DNA from: Isoetes taiwanensis
Taxonomy: Eukaryota; Streptophyta; Lycopodiopsida; Isoetales; Isoetaceae
Reading direction: 5' to 3'
Assembly: GCA_021234155.1 (NCBI GenBank)
Contig: JAJEKV010000044.1
Location: 9,458,777 to 9,522,776 of the forward strand
DNA: 64,000 bases
Shown: positions 48,715 to 60,600 of the stretch, in pieces
Layout: each line of letters starts with the position of its first letter
Position numbering within the stretch: position 1 is the first letter of the stretch
Translations under genes and position numbers: made by a program
Notes under the pieces: model-generated
Databases searched by the model: none
What the model was told of the DNA's origin: nothing
Seen by the model: only the letters and a program-made list of their open reading frames with translations

Positions 48715-51700
48715 CCGTGCATATCGCGAAAATATTTATGAGTAACTTTGTTGCTTATAAAATGGTTACAAAGTAATTGAGGAGTGGTCAGGAAAATGAT
48801 AGGAGATATATTCCACGTTCGGAGAAAGAAAGTTATATTTAGGATCTCTTACTCATTAGTTTTTTCAATCATGTATGTTTGACTTGTATTATATAACTAT
48901 AGCTATCCTGTTACACATTCCTTCTAGACATTCCTCAATATCCTACGATTTAGCGCCAATCGCATTGTCTTAGCAAATGCTTTTGATTACAACACATTCA
49001 ATTCTCTCTAGCATGGCTTACTCCTTGCCAACCAAATGGTTTAGCACTGGCAATATGGCCTCTATACGTTTGTACTCCTATTATTTTACTTGAAAAATTA
49101 TATGCAATTGGACATGTATAAGATGAGAAAAATGAGAGCGAGTACTTCTTCTTCCTCCTTGCATACGCTCCATAAAATCCTTATGTCAATGCCTCCCTCG
49201 ATTTGAGTGCCCTCATTTGCCCACAATCTAGATTTAACAATTCAGGATTTTGTTATGAATAAATGCGAAGATGGTAATTGAGGGAACATGAATGTAGAAT
49301 CCTTCCTTCCCTGCGAGAGGTGGATCATGCCTTAGCTGCTTTGAGTGAAAAAGATAGTCATACCTCCCCAACAACACAACTTCATTGCTTTAAACAATAG
49401 TTGTTTTTGTTAATAGTATTATTCATTTCTTTTACCGTGTGGTAGTGAAACTGCTAAGTGTTTCTTAAAGCAGTTGAAACTAAGTGGTATTATATAGTTC
49501 CTTTTAATTGTTTCTCAAAAAGTATCTACTATGCCTTAACCACATTAAATGCTTTCGGTGGTGATTTGACTTTAGCTGAGAAGAATAAAAACCATGATAG
49601 TTATACAGAATTCAGATAAGTGTCCAGGGTCTTTGTATTTGTTTCCAGAATTGATGGTAATGTAAAGCAAGAGAATGGATTGAAGAATTTTAGCAAATCG
49701 GGACCATGGCATGACAATAATATAGTAGGATTATGGGCCATATCATAATTGGCTTTCTATCACAATAACAAAGACATGCTAATGCGTTTGAATTCCTCGG
49801 GCTCTTTGCTAGGAAACCTTTTACTGTTATGTTCATGTTTGTCATATTACTATGATTTCACCCTTTAATCTTATTGCAATCTTAGACGATACATGGTTAA
49901 ATGAAACTAAGTTGATTTATTCAATGTTTGTCAATTCTTGATTAGCAAGGTGAAATTACGCTAGAGACAAGAAAGATTATGTGCATGATGAAAACTAGTT
50001 GGCGAATAATAATACAACAAAAATTTCAAGAATGCTATCAAGAGAAGCTAAGAAATAAAAATGACTTAAGACTTAAGGGACCATACTGATGAAAGCACAA
50101 AATCTTTTCCATGAGAAAGCGGAATCTTCCTATTTGACACGAACCACCACTACACCATAACTAAAGTATAAATCACTTACACCGCCACCACTCATAAAAT
50201 GCCTATCAAATCATGTCAAAATTCATCAGACACAAGATACAAATTACAATAGATATATTCTATCAGAGACATTTGATGATAGGAGAATACTAACCAGAAC
50301 ATACTATTTTGATTAAGCAAACTAGAGTCTTGGACTCTCAAACATGAATTGTAACTAATAATTGAATATGAAGATACATTTGTCTTGCTCTCTCCCTTAC
50401 AATAGCAAAAAAGTTAAGGATTACTTTGCATATTGTAAGGATTTATTCTTTTCCTACAACATCAAAAATTGAAGCATTACTCTTTACACTTTGAAAATCC
50501 TAAATTCTGCACATCTCAAATGCTTCACAAGAATTCCTTCCTTTATCCAATGCATATTAGTAAGCACTGTCCATGTCACTGTGTATTCTACGCATCTTTT
50601 GCATAATTAACCGGCACGAACAAATGCACTCTCATGGATAAGTGCTATAGAAAATAATGCTCAAAAAGAATCAAAGTATTTTGAAATGATCCATAAAGCA
50701 ACTTGGTGGAGATCTAGTTGTGAAAGCTTTGCTAGATGTGCATGCAAAGCGCCTAGCAACGTGTAAGAGGGCATACTTGACTTTTGTTATAACTTCGAAT
50801 TTGGGAGTATTGTTCATCTTTAATCATTGTCCTTGATTCAAGGTCATCACAAATGTGGCGCATCCTTGAATACTAGCATTCTTCAAAATCATGTGGAAAG
50901 AGGAAGGCTTTGCGTAGCCATGGTGGAAAGATTACATTCTTTACAACCCTCAGTTAGAAATTGATGAATCTAACGGAATTATATAACATGTCGAGAAACA
51001 TATGATGTGGCGACACACATGGATAGGCTAGAATTGCAAGAATTGTTGTAGGAGGGTTATCCAAGCCTGCGCTAATTACTATAGTATATAATAGATATGT
51101 ATTATATAATTGTTTAAGCTAATATAAAACTATGGTAAAAAATTGATACATAAATAAATAAATAAATATGAATATATAAGTTCGAACATTTTGATAAAAA
51201 GTACCCATTCTAGTAAAAGGCTGATAAAGTTTTCTCTATTTCATTTGAATGGCACTTTCTTATGTAGTCATTCCATGCATGCCAAAAATGGCATTCTCTG
51301 AATGGTCAAAGGTCTCAAGAATGGTACGACAATGTTCAAATTTATCCTATGCCTACTATTACTTTGTTTTACTTTGTCACTTTTCTTGTACCGCTCCTTC
51401 CTCATTTTGGTCTTACTCATAGTCATCTATTGTACCATCAATTGATGGGTCCCTCCCTACTAGAATGTACACTTCTTGAGGATGTGCTTGTTTTGGAGCA
51501 TCTGATGTTTATACTAGACCATGTGTACTTTGGGCTTTTTGAGATGCTCTTTGTTCTCAAACTCCTCTGAGTCCCATTCGTGTGCTTGTGTTGCTCGGTC
51601 TTGGGGAGCCTTCTTGGTTTTCGGAGGTATCTCTTGCATCTCTATGCTCCCTTGGAGGTACTTCTTCTACTTTTCAATTCTCCACCTCCTTGTTTTTTAT

Positions 51701-53910
51701 CGATTGCAAGCTCCAGTTGAAGTGAAGTGCAATGTTTTCTCCCTAAGTCGGGGAGTTTAAAAATAGTTGTGTCAATTGGTCCTTCACACTCATTGTTGTA
51801 GTTGTTGAATCCCTCCATTTCTCTATATATTGTATCATTGTTATGTGTTTGCCTCTGGCCCACTTTTTATTTACCCTCTAAACCCGAGCGAGGGGTAAAA
51901 ACTTTAGAGCTAGTATGAATTCAACTTCCAGAAACCAATCAAAGCATATCGATCATGAGAGTTTCACCAAGGATCATAGAGAATGAGAAAGACAAAAATT
52001 GCGCAAGATATAATTGCCTTTGGTATTTCTGCGCAAGCATAAAAAATGGGAAGAAAGACTGCGATTACCGGTATTCTAAATAAGATCTCCAAGCTCTAAC
52101 CCAATATGTAAAACCCATAAAATGGCCATGCGCTTCCTAAAGGTAGGGAATTTGCATCTAAGCAAATGCATTTAGCAATTAAATTGAAGAATAGAACCTT
52201 GCAAAAGGCTTGTGGATCTGCCCAAAGATACCTTGGTCTAAGCCTCGTCCATGGGAGATCTAAGAATCCTGATCTGAGAACTATGGTGCCTCGGATCTAG
52301 CTTTTGTAGAACCCTAAAGTTAGCGACTATGCCCGAAGCAGGTCTCGTTTTCCAAACCTTTAGAATTTACTGAAACTCAATCAAAGCAAGTCGATCATGG
52401 AAGTTTCACCTACTAAAAAGATCATAGACAATGAGAAAAGACAATAAATGCCACAAAGATGTAAAAGCGTTAGTGACCATTGTTCTACAAGGAATCTCAA
52501 GCTATCCCAATATGCAAAAGCCTTAACTTAGGGCTTGAAAATAGCAATATGTCTAACCATTAAAAATGCCGCTTGATACTTGAGGCTACCAAAACAAGGT
52601 GTTGCGCACGGAGGGTTGCCCTCCGTGACTCGAGGGTGAAGTGGCTTAAATCATACTTGAAAGTCATGTTTCACAATCAATCAAAAATGCTACTTCAAAT
52701 ACAATACTTGATACTTGATTCTTGTTTTCAACAAGAATTTCACCCTTGATCCCTAAAATATTATTCTAGAAGTGCGGAAAGGGCCAATTCAAGCCCTCAC
52801 GCAATTTACCTCTTGCCATTGAACGCCTTCTTGTTTCTCTCGATCAATAACTCAAATGCTGCGCCTTTGGCGAGCCCCAATGCCATATTATCATCTAATA
52901 ATCTTATGTACAGGCTGCATCCTTATCCTTACAACTCCTCCTCAGCCTGTACCTACTTGTGCTTGATACTAGTCTAAATTAAATCGTCAACACCTTCATC
53001 GAGCATATCTACTTGCTTTGATACCACTATTAGTTCTCGAAGAAATAGTCTAATCCGCCATCATATCCCTCAAGAAACCACACAGGATCTCGGTGCATAT
53101 TAATATAATATATATCTATCTGTCCTAACCTTTAGCTTCTAGAATGACTTCCAAGAATAAGTGGTAGGCTCTACATTTTTGACACTTCTATAAGATTGCC
53201 TCAGTTTCTTCCACATTTATGATCTCTTCTATTGCCACAATATTTGCCACAATATATTGCCATCCAAAAACAAAGTGGATGATATGATTTTAAGAGAGAG
53301 ATAATACCCAAGTTCGAGGTCGCCTTAACAAACTTGGACCCAAGAACTAAATGGTGGTTTCCATAACAAGCTAGGTGTCGGCGACAAAAGCACAAACACT
53401 TACCAAGTCAGACCTCTACTAAAAAAATAAAGCACATTGAAACCTTTCTAACAAGGCCGAGGCAAAAAAGCATATACCAAGTTAAATGCACCGATGCCTT
53501 GTCATGTGTAAGACTCTTGTACAATTCAAAGTAGTGTGAGAGAGTATCATCGTAATGTTCTATTAAACATGCAATTTTGCCTATGAAAATTTTAGTCAAA
53601 TTTCAACAAGTTCAATGCTATTACGTGCTATTATTACGTCCTAGACTTTGACCTTTTTGACAAGAATTTAGGATATGAATGCAAAGACACCACTAGACAT
53701 TATAAACTATTATTTACAATTTTGGCTCAGGTTAAGTGTACAACTTTTGTTCAAATTAAAAATAACAAAACATGCATTTCACATCTATATCAAATAGTTG
53801 TGTAGGCCACCTCTGAAAGCTCCAATTGTTCATTTTATAGATAGACGTGAACTAACTCCTTAGACATGAACATGATAATACAGTTCATTCCATGTTGCTT
53901 TCAATATGCA
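48715..53910. other. Anonymous left part of duplication copy B
   Basis: Same content as 35665-40875, including a dispersed-repeat member at 51060-51350. No gene is supported. Confidence 0.5.
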
Positions 53911-54325
53911 GAAGGAAGGAAGGAAGGAAGGAAGGAAGGAAGGAAGGAAGGAAGGAAGGAAGGAAGGAAGGAAGGAAGGAAGGAAGGAAGGAAGGAAGGA
54001 AGGAAGGAAGGAAGGAAGGAAGGAAGGAAGGAAGGAAGGAAGGAAGGAAGGAAGGAAGGAAGGAAGGAAGGAAGGAAGGAAGGAAGGAAAGGAAGGAAGG
54101 AAGGAAGGAAGGAAGGAAGGAAGGAAGGAAGGAAGGAAGGAAGGAAGGAAGGAAGGAAGGAAGGAAGGAAGGAAGGAAGGAAGGAAGGAAGGAAGGAAAG
54201 GAAGGAAGGAAGGAAGGAAGGAAGGAAGAAGGAAGGGAAGGAAGGAAGGAAGGAAGGAAGGAAGGAAGGAAGGAAGGAAGGAAGGAAGGAAGGAAGGAAG
54301 GAAGGAAGAAGGAAGGAAGGAAGGA
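53911..54325 (+). repeat. (GGAA)n microsatellite, about 415 bp, copy B
   Basis: Counterpart of 40876-41186 and about 100 bases longer, with a few interruptions (AAAGG near 54088 and 54197, GAAGAAGG near 54226 and 54305). It is preceded by the same CATGTTGCTTTCAATATGC as copy A, so the insertion predates the duplication. Confidence 0.95.
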
Positions 54326-54560
54326 TAGCCCAATACAATAGCGGAAAGTGGATTACTTACCCGGATTAAAAACCCCCCCGGCGGGTTTTCGAGGGAAAAC
54401 GTGGGTTAACGGTCTATTTGACAAACTGCTCCAATATACAAAATGCAAAAACACACAAATATATACACTCATGCCCCAGACCTAGTGCACCGATCACGGG
54501 CATGGCAAAGGGCGAGCTCGCCGGATCCAAGAGATCCTGGATATACGACCCCAAATAAGA
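54326..54560 (-). mobile_element. LINE-A 3' fragment, copy B
   Basis: The reverse complement gives TTTTAATCCGGGTAAGTAATC and GTATTGGGCTAT immediately before the (CCTT)n array, against GTATTGGGTCCCATAGACCG in intact copies. The last 40 or so bases of the consensus 3' end are therefore missing before the tail here. The hairpin is at 54360-54402. Confidence 0.8.
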
Positions 54561-55904
54561 CGTCTTGTGATTGTACTAAGGGGCATTGTAATAAGAAAAT
54601 AACACTAGCATCACACCACTTATCACGGATCCTCAAAATCGGGTCGCGGGTTGAGAACACAAAAATTCGCCACCATGGAAAAACTTATAATCGATTTTGA
54701 TTCAAAACATAAATATGGGATAAGATACAAAAGGCGTAAATCATGCAAGAAAAGTGGGAAGCTCTTAGATCCTCGATCGTTGTGGCTCTTCACTTGTTTG
54801 AAAGCTCTTGTCTAGTTTTTTTCAAATTCTTTGCTTTGGCATGGTCGGACAAAGAGAATTTAAGTAAAAATGGTATCAGAATAATGATTCTATAAAAAAA
54901 CATAGTTTTGAAATGGATTGTGGCCGTTAAAACATACCGCAGTTACTAATATCATGCATCAAAAAGCAAAAATATATCTATTTAGAAGTATGTATTGCAA
55001 CAAACACATTTTAGTTGGCGATTTTTGAAGTGACGAACTCGAAAATGATGGACCAAACTACATAAGCACAAAATTGGTCAAGAGAGAGGGAGAGGAAGGT
55101 GGAGTGGCAAAATCCAGTTCTCATGCCACATTCATTGTCTATGTGCCATCTATGTTATAATGATACTACATGCAAGACACTATAAACATAGATGAAGACT
55201 TTGGGAGAAATCTCACGAGCAGCATTCGTGGCATTTCCTTCAGGTTGGAATTTTTGACGAAGGCTTTTTTAGAAAGCACCAATGGTAAGTTATTTTCTAC
55301 TAATTACGTAAGGCCTTGTAGAATTAGATAAACTGCCATCAAACGTAGTAGCCGATACCTTTAAAATGAGCTTCAAATAAAAATTTCCAAAAATCCCAAT
55401 CAAGTTGAAGACCGATCTTCTTAAACTACCTTCCTCAATAATCTTGTTAAATTGTTTTTCCACTGGACCTGGAGAATAAGCGCGGCGAAAATATAAAGCA
55501 TCTCATATTTGTTTAATCAGAACTTAAGCTTTCGAGATAAGAAAAGACCCAAATGAAAGGCGCGCTTTGAGATTCGAAAAGTAAGCCAAGTCCAACTTTT
55601 GCAGCTTCCAAGTCACTGATCTCAATGTCACTTATTGCATTTACCAAAGGATACAGTGCAAACAAAAGCCACATTAGTAAAAAAGAATATGCATATCTAC
55701 CTATATACAACAATAGAATAAAATAGCAATACATATTGGTTGAAGCTGGTCAATACTTGCAGATCCAAGAATAGAACCACTAATAATTGAAGATATTCAA
55801 CGGGACCAGAATGTTGACAACTGAAGAACCCTTTTCTATAAAAGCTAGCTTGTAAAATGATTCATGTTTTTGGCCTACTGGATATTGCTTGCATGAATTT
55901 TCTA

Positions 55905-56245
55905 TAAGAATAGTCCCATTGTGAAGTGGGTGGAAAATTTAGGGGCAAATCTGCATGATCCAAAGCAAGCCTCAATTTTGGATGCAAAGGATTTTCCAAG
56001 ACAATAGGTTCTCCATGCAGATATAACATAACACCGCTGTGATTAAAGCCACTGCCCATGATATCTAAATTTTGCACACCAATTACTTCTGTGTTAAAGC
56101 CTCATGAATTGTCTGTGAAGATTGTTCCATTGTAAAGTGGGTAGAGAATTTAGGGGCAAATCTGCATGATTCAAAGTAAGCCTCAATTCTGCATGCAAAA
56201 AATTCCCCAAGACAATAGGTTCTTTAGGGGGATATAAACCTGCGA
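55905..56245 (-). repeat. Diverged tandem pair of about 212 bp with matching open frames
   Basis: The minus strand of unit 1 reads GEPIVLENPLHPKLRLALDH then ADLPLNFPPTSQW. Unit 2 reads KEPIVLGNFLHAELRLTLNH then ADLPLNSLPTLQW. The peptide resemblance is close and the frames are conserved, but I recognise no family and no splice context. Confidence 0.6.
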
Positions 56246-56724
56246 TGGAAAAAAATAGCACACAAATCTGGTTTCTATTTTTTGCAAGCCCATGATCATA
56301 TATACACCTGATACATTCTATGGAGTTGTTCCCAACCCGCCAAAACCGGGATTGATACACTTCCTATCTAGAAGCACGTAACTTACTTTTTGATAAATGC
56401 CGCCGCCCACTTCGTGAGTAACAAATCTAGAGCTTGGCTTCTAGGACGCCATGTCATTTGCACAAAATGCCCAAATCAACAATATAGCAAATAAAAAAAA
56501 GCAAATCGTTATTGAAATGGTAAGGAGCACTTGCAATCTTTCCAGCACACCGCAAGCGTAGAAAATCCTTCTAGGATCAAAAAAATATGTGCAAAAATGA
56601 AAGCAATCAAGTGATTTGCTTTGTGGGATCAAAACAGAAATGCTTATACCTCGGTCCGCCTTCTTCTTTGATATTTTTAACACTCCTTGCAACCTCGAAA
56701 AAATGCCCTTCCTGTTGATTCCGG

Positions 56725-56845
56725 GCCAAGAACCTCTCGCTTCAACGGCTCAAAGAACCTCGCTTCAACTTGTTGCTTCAATGGCTCAAGAACCTCCCTT
56801 CAACCTCGTTGCTTCAACGGCCAAAGAACCTCCAGGTTCAAGACA
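56725..56845 (+). repeat. Minisatellite, copy B
   Basis: Imperfect units of about 45 bp: GTTGCTTCAAYGGCTCAAGA, then ACCTCSCTTCAAC, repeated about three times. The plus frame stays open over it, but it appears non-genic. Confidence 0.65.
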
Positions 56846-56994
56846 TGCCCTCATACACCAAGCCATAGCAATAAAACTGTGACCATTTGAGATGCCCTGA
56901 ACAAGATCATAAGCTAAATCGATTTTCAAGAGGCAACCTGAAGAGGGGTTCGGGTGGCAAAAAGGGTGGTCACGGTTTTATCGGGCAACGGCGC

Positions 56995-57095
56995 TTTGAG
57001 GCAATCATCAAAGATATCCTAGGCATATGCTGGCATATACTTGGATATGCCATAAACCCACATGAACGAGGGTTTGCCCCTTAGGGGCAACCCAA
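56995..57095. repeat. CATATCCTAGGCATAT module, copy B
   Basis: ATATCCTAGGCATATGCTGG, GGATATGCCATAAACCCACA and TTAGGGGCAACCC, matching 43860-43975 and the reversed 63185-63300. Confidence 0.6.
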
Positions 57096-57652
57096 AAATA
57101 TCTGTTAGTGCATTTTTTGCGTATTTTACTGGAAATTTATTATTTTCTTGCCAGAAAATTGCCAAAAGTTTTTTGGGATGACTGGAAATTAAGAGAAGTG
57201 CGTGGATTTTTTAGGGGGCAAACTTCCCTATAGTCGAACCATGATGGTCCTACGTAAAAATAGGGGACATAACAAGAATGGAGTTGAAGGAGGGCAATTT
57301 AATTAAAAAAAACCGGCCCAATGAAAGAATCAAAGCAAGCAAGCTCTTTGGTTTATGTGCTCGCATCTTCTTTCTAGGTGCTAGTGCACAAATAGACCCC
57401 GGTTTGACGCCACCTTCCCACATTTTTTATTTAATTCCTACTAATTACAATGGTCTTTCCTTTTCATCAAAAAATTCTCTTTTATTTTATTCAATGTTAT
57501 GTATTTTTGTAGAGTTCATTGTGCAATTAGGCATCTTCAGTTCCAGCTTAAGAAATTATCATTTCCAGCAGTTCATACACCATCTCACCAATAATTGGAA
57601 ATTTTATTTCAATGGAACTTTTGAGATATGGTACAAAAGACATGTTACAAGT

Positions 57653-60600
57653 CTACAGATATCTAATTTTCTTGTGTGTAGCAGTTGTTATGACTCTCTT
57701 CTTTGCATCCCTCATAGAGAGAGCAGTCTGTGTATAATCATCTTTGGCCTCCTTAGTCTTTGCCCTGCGCCTTTTTTTCTTGGCAACACCGTCACTTGGA
57801 CCTTCCCATGCAAATGCAGGGTGCATGTCAGTGCCCTCACCAGAAGCTTGCTTCTTTCTTTTATTTTTCTTGGGCATATAACTGTCTGGAACTGGCTCAT
57901 CACTTCCACCCTTCTTTGCTTTTTTTGACTTTGTTTTCTCGCCTTGAGGACCTTTTGCTTTCCTCTTGAATGTCTTGGATTTCTTATAGCCATTATCGTC
58001 TTCTTCATGAAACACCCAACCAGCCTTCCTCTTTGCTTGTGCAGCCCTTTGCTCTTCCTTTCGCTGTTTTCGTGTCTGCCCCTTAAGGATGGCATCATAC
58101 CTAGGGAAATCTCCTTCATGGTGATGCCTAGGAAAATCATCACCACCATCTAATGAAACCAGATTGTCACCAAACACAACTGGAGCAGGAGGGCAGCCAG
58201 AAGATCCATCTCCGAGGACAGATCTACGCTTGAAAAGTTTATAGTCTGCTCGTATAATCCGTCCAAGCACACCCACATGTGCAGGGGCATCCAGACTAAA
58301 GTTGCTTAAAGCACGGTGGGCGAGAAGAAACGCTGAACGCACCTACATTTGTAAAAATCTCAGCAGAAAAAACCAATTCACTTATAAATAGAAAACATAG
58401 CAAACGAAATTGTACCTTTTGAATATTGTAAGAATTCTTGCCAATGTCATTATCAGGAGCCTTTGACAATAAACAGAAAGGGAAGAACTTCAATACACAT
58501 TTGCCAGGCAACTTAATGCGATAAAAAATCCATACCTGTGGATCTTCTACAGAGAGAAGGAAAGGCCGATCACGAGCTCGAAAACTGGACGCAGATAAAT
58601 GCAAAGATAAGAATATGCAACTTGCAAAATGCAGGATGCCAAAGAAATATTACTTCACAGATTATATAAATGCTAATTTCAGATGCTGTCCTAAAATATA
58701 CTTGCCCCTTCAAAGACTTGGAAAAAAATCTTCCACCATCTCTACACGAAACACCAACATCCCGTACATTCAATGCCCGTCCATATAAAGCGAAAAAATC
58801 CAGCTGCATGTTTGAATTTAATTTCAGTGAAAATGTATTTTCCTTCTATACTCTTAAACAACATCAATAGAATAGGGTTGACGTGTTACCAGAAGTACAC
58901 CCAAGTTCTCTTCCAATCTTCCATATAGCTGCCGACTTGGATGGACCTATAACAAACACAACAATTTAGCTTATGGGCACAATACAATGGAAGAATGTAC
59001 ATATGCACTGGACAACCTGAAGATGTGTTAACAACATAACTAATAATGCATACGACCCAATACCGCCAGTAAAAACCTGGAAAATATAGATAGGAAGATT
59101 AGATTAGTACATGTTAGGAATATGAGAAAGATATTAGGATACATGTATGGCATCCCACAAAATAAATGATAATAATTTTCATCTTAGGGATGTTTTATCT
59201 TAGCATCCCTAGAGAGATAAATCAGAAGATTGCACCAAAGATTCCAATTAGCCATTGGACAAGGTTGCAAACCTTTAATCTTTTTCTTTTATTTTGGCCC
59301 AATTCAAAGTAACCGTCATTTCAACAAGATAAGGGCTTTTCAAAAGCAAGCCCTATGGGAATACTTTGCTTCTCTAGATGTCTCAAAGCAATGCTAAAAC
59401 AAAGATTTAAGTGAAGTTCTCTTAAGTTGTAGGTCGTCTTCAATTACCCAACTTCATATTAGCATCACCCCATTTTTAAACAAAATCGTATGGGACTTAG
59501 ATGAATATGTCAACTAAATGGAACTTATATATACAACATGATTACTTACCTCATTCAGTTCCCTTTGTTGGAGAAATATTTTCAGCACCAAGCATAGAGG
59601 CCGCAGGGGTGGTAATCTGTGAAGAGACTCCTGCAATACCAGTATATCTCTCAGAATGCAAGACAAGGAATCAACCAAAATGTGAATTTATACTGACATA
59701 TCTATAAACAAAATGCATTTCAAATCACTTAAGCATCTTTTCATCATGTCTAATAACACATCCCAACCAAAAGACATCTTAGCGAATACATAGACAATCC
59801 AAAACTGCAGATAATGCAAGAAAAAGCCTGATTATTTATTTGTAAGGAAAGAGATGCAGACTAAGCCATCTTTTCAGACATTGTTGCATAGTTTTCAAAG
59901 CCTTAGGCTTAAATAAAGATCATCAACGATACAATGTCGACAATACTTGCAACCCCAAACTCCACCACTTCAAGTTTTCCTACAGTTCCAAAGAGCAACC
60001 TTTTTACCTTTATAAAATCAGCTGCTTGAGGTCCATTCTGCATATCAAAGCTAACCACAATCACCATTAGTCATTTACCCAGAAAGAAAATAAACTACAC
60101 TCATCATCATCAATCACCAAATGCAACTCATGCTCCTGTTTACAGATAATGTAACTATCTCTCATTTATTCTATGAAATGAATATGCAACAACTTCCTCA
60201 TTCTCATCTTGTCTTGCGCTTTAATTCATCCCTATCTCATCTATACTTATTAAGCACGCAACTGTTTTTCTCTGAATCTGCTTAAACTCTCCTTAAAAAA
60301 CTCAACTCGGCCCTTTTTCTCGCTGATGTGGTGGCATAGAGGGACTGGATTTGTTTGGTTAGACAGTTGCCATCAATTTGGAAACCAAGAAATTTTTCAA
60401 ACATAATGAAGTGCTTTAAAATATTGGCAAATGTATGTAAGACCCTCTAGGATTGAGTTTCTTATCAGAAGCCCGTATATTTACTTGCATTGCACTCGAA
60501 GGATAACACAATGGCAAGCTAACAAATAACAAACCTGATGTCGAATGAAATTCCACTTTGCCCTTCTACAAACTTTACAATAGGCACTCGAGCTTTTGCA

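Larger units (their letters stand above)
54561..57652. other. Anonymous DNA downstream of the TRL-like gene
   Basis: No gene recognised. It contains the repeats listed at 55905, 56725 and 56995, and the 3' UTR of the TRL-like gene at its right edge. Confidence 0.4.
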
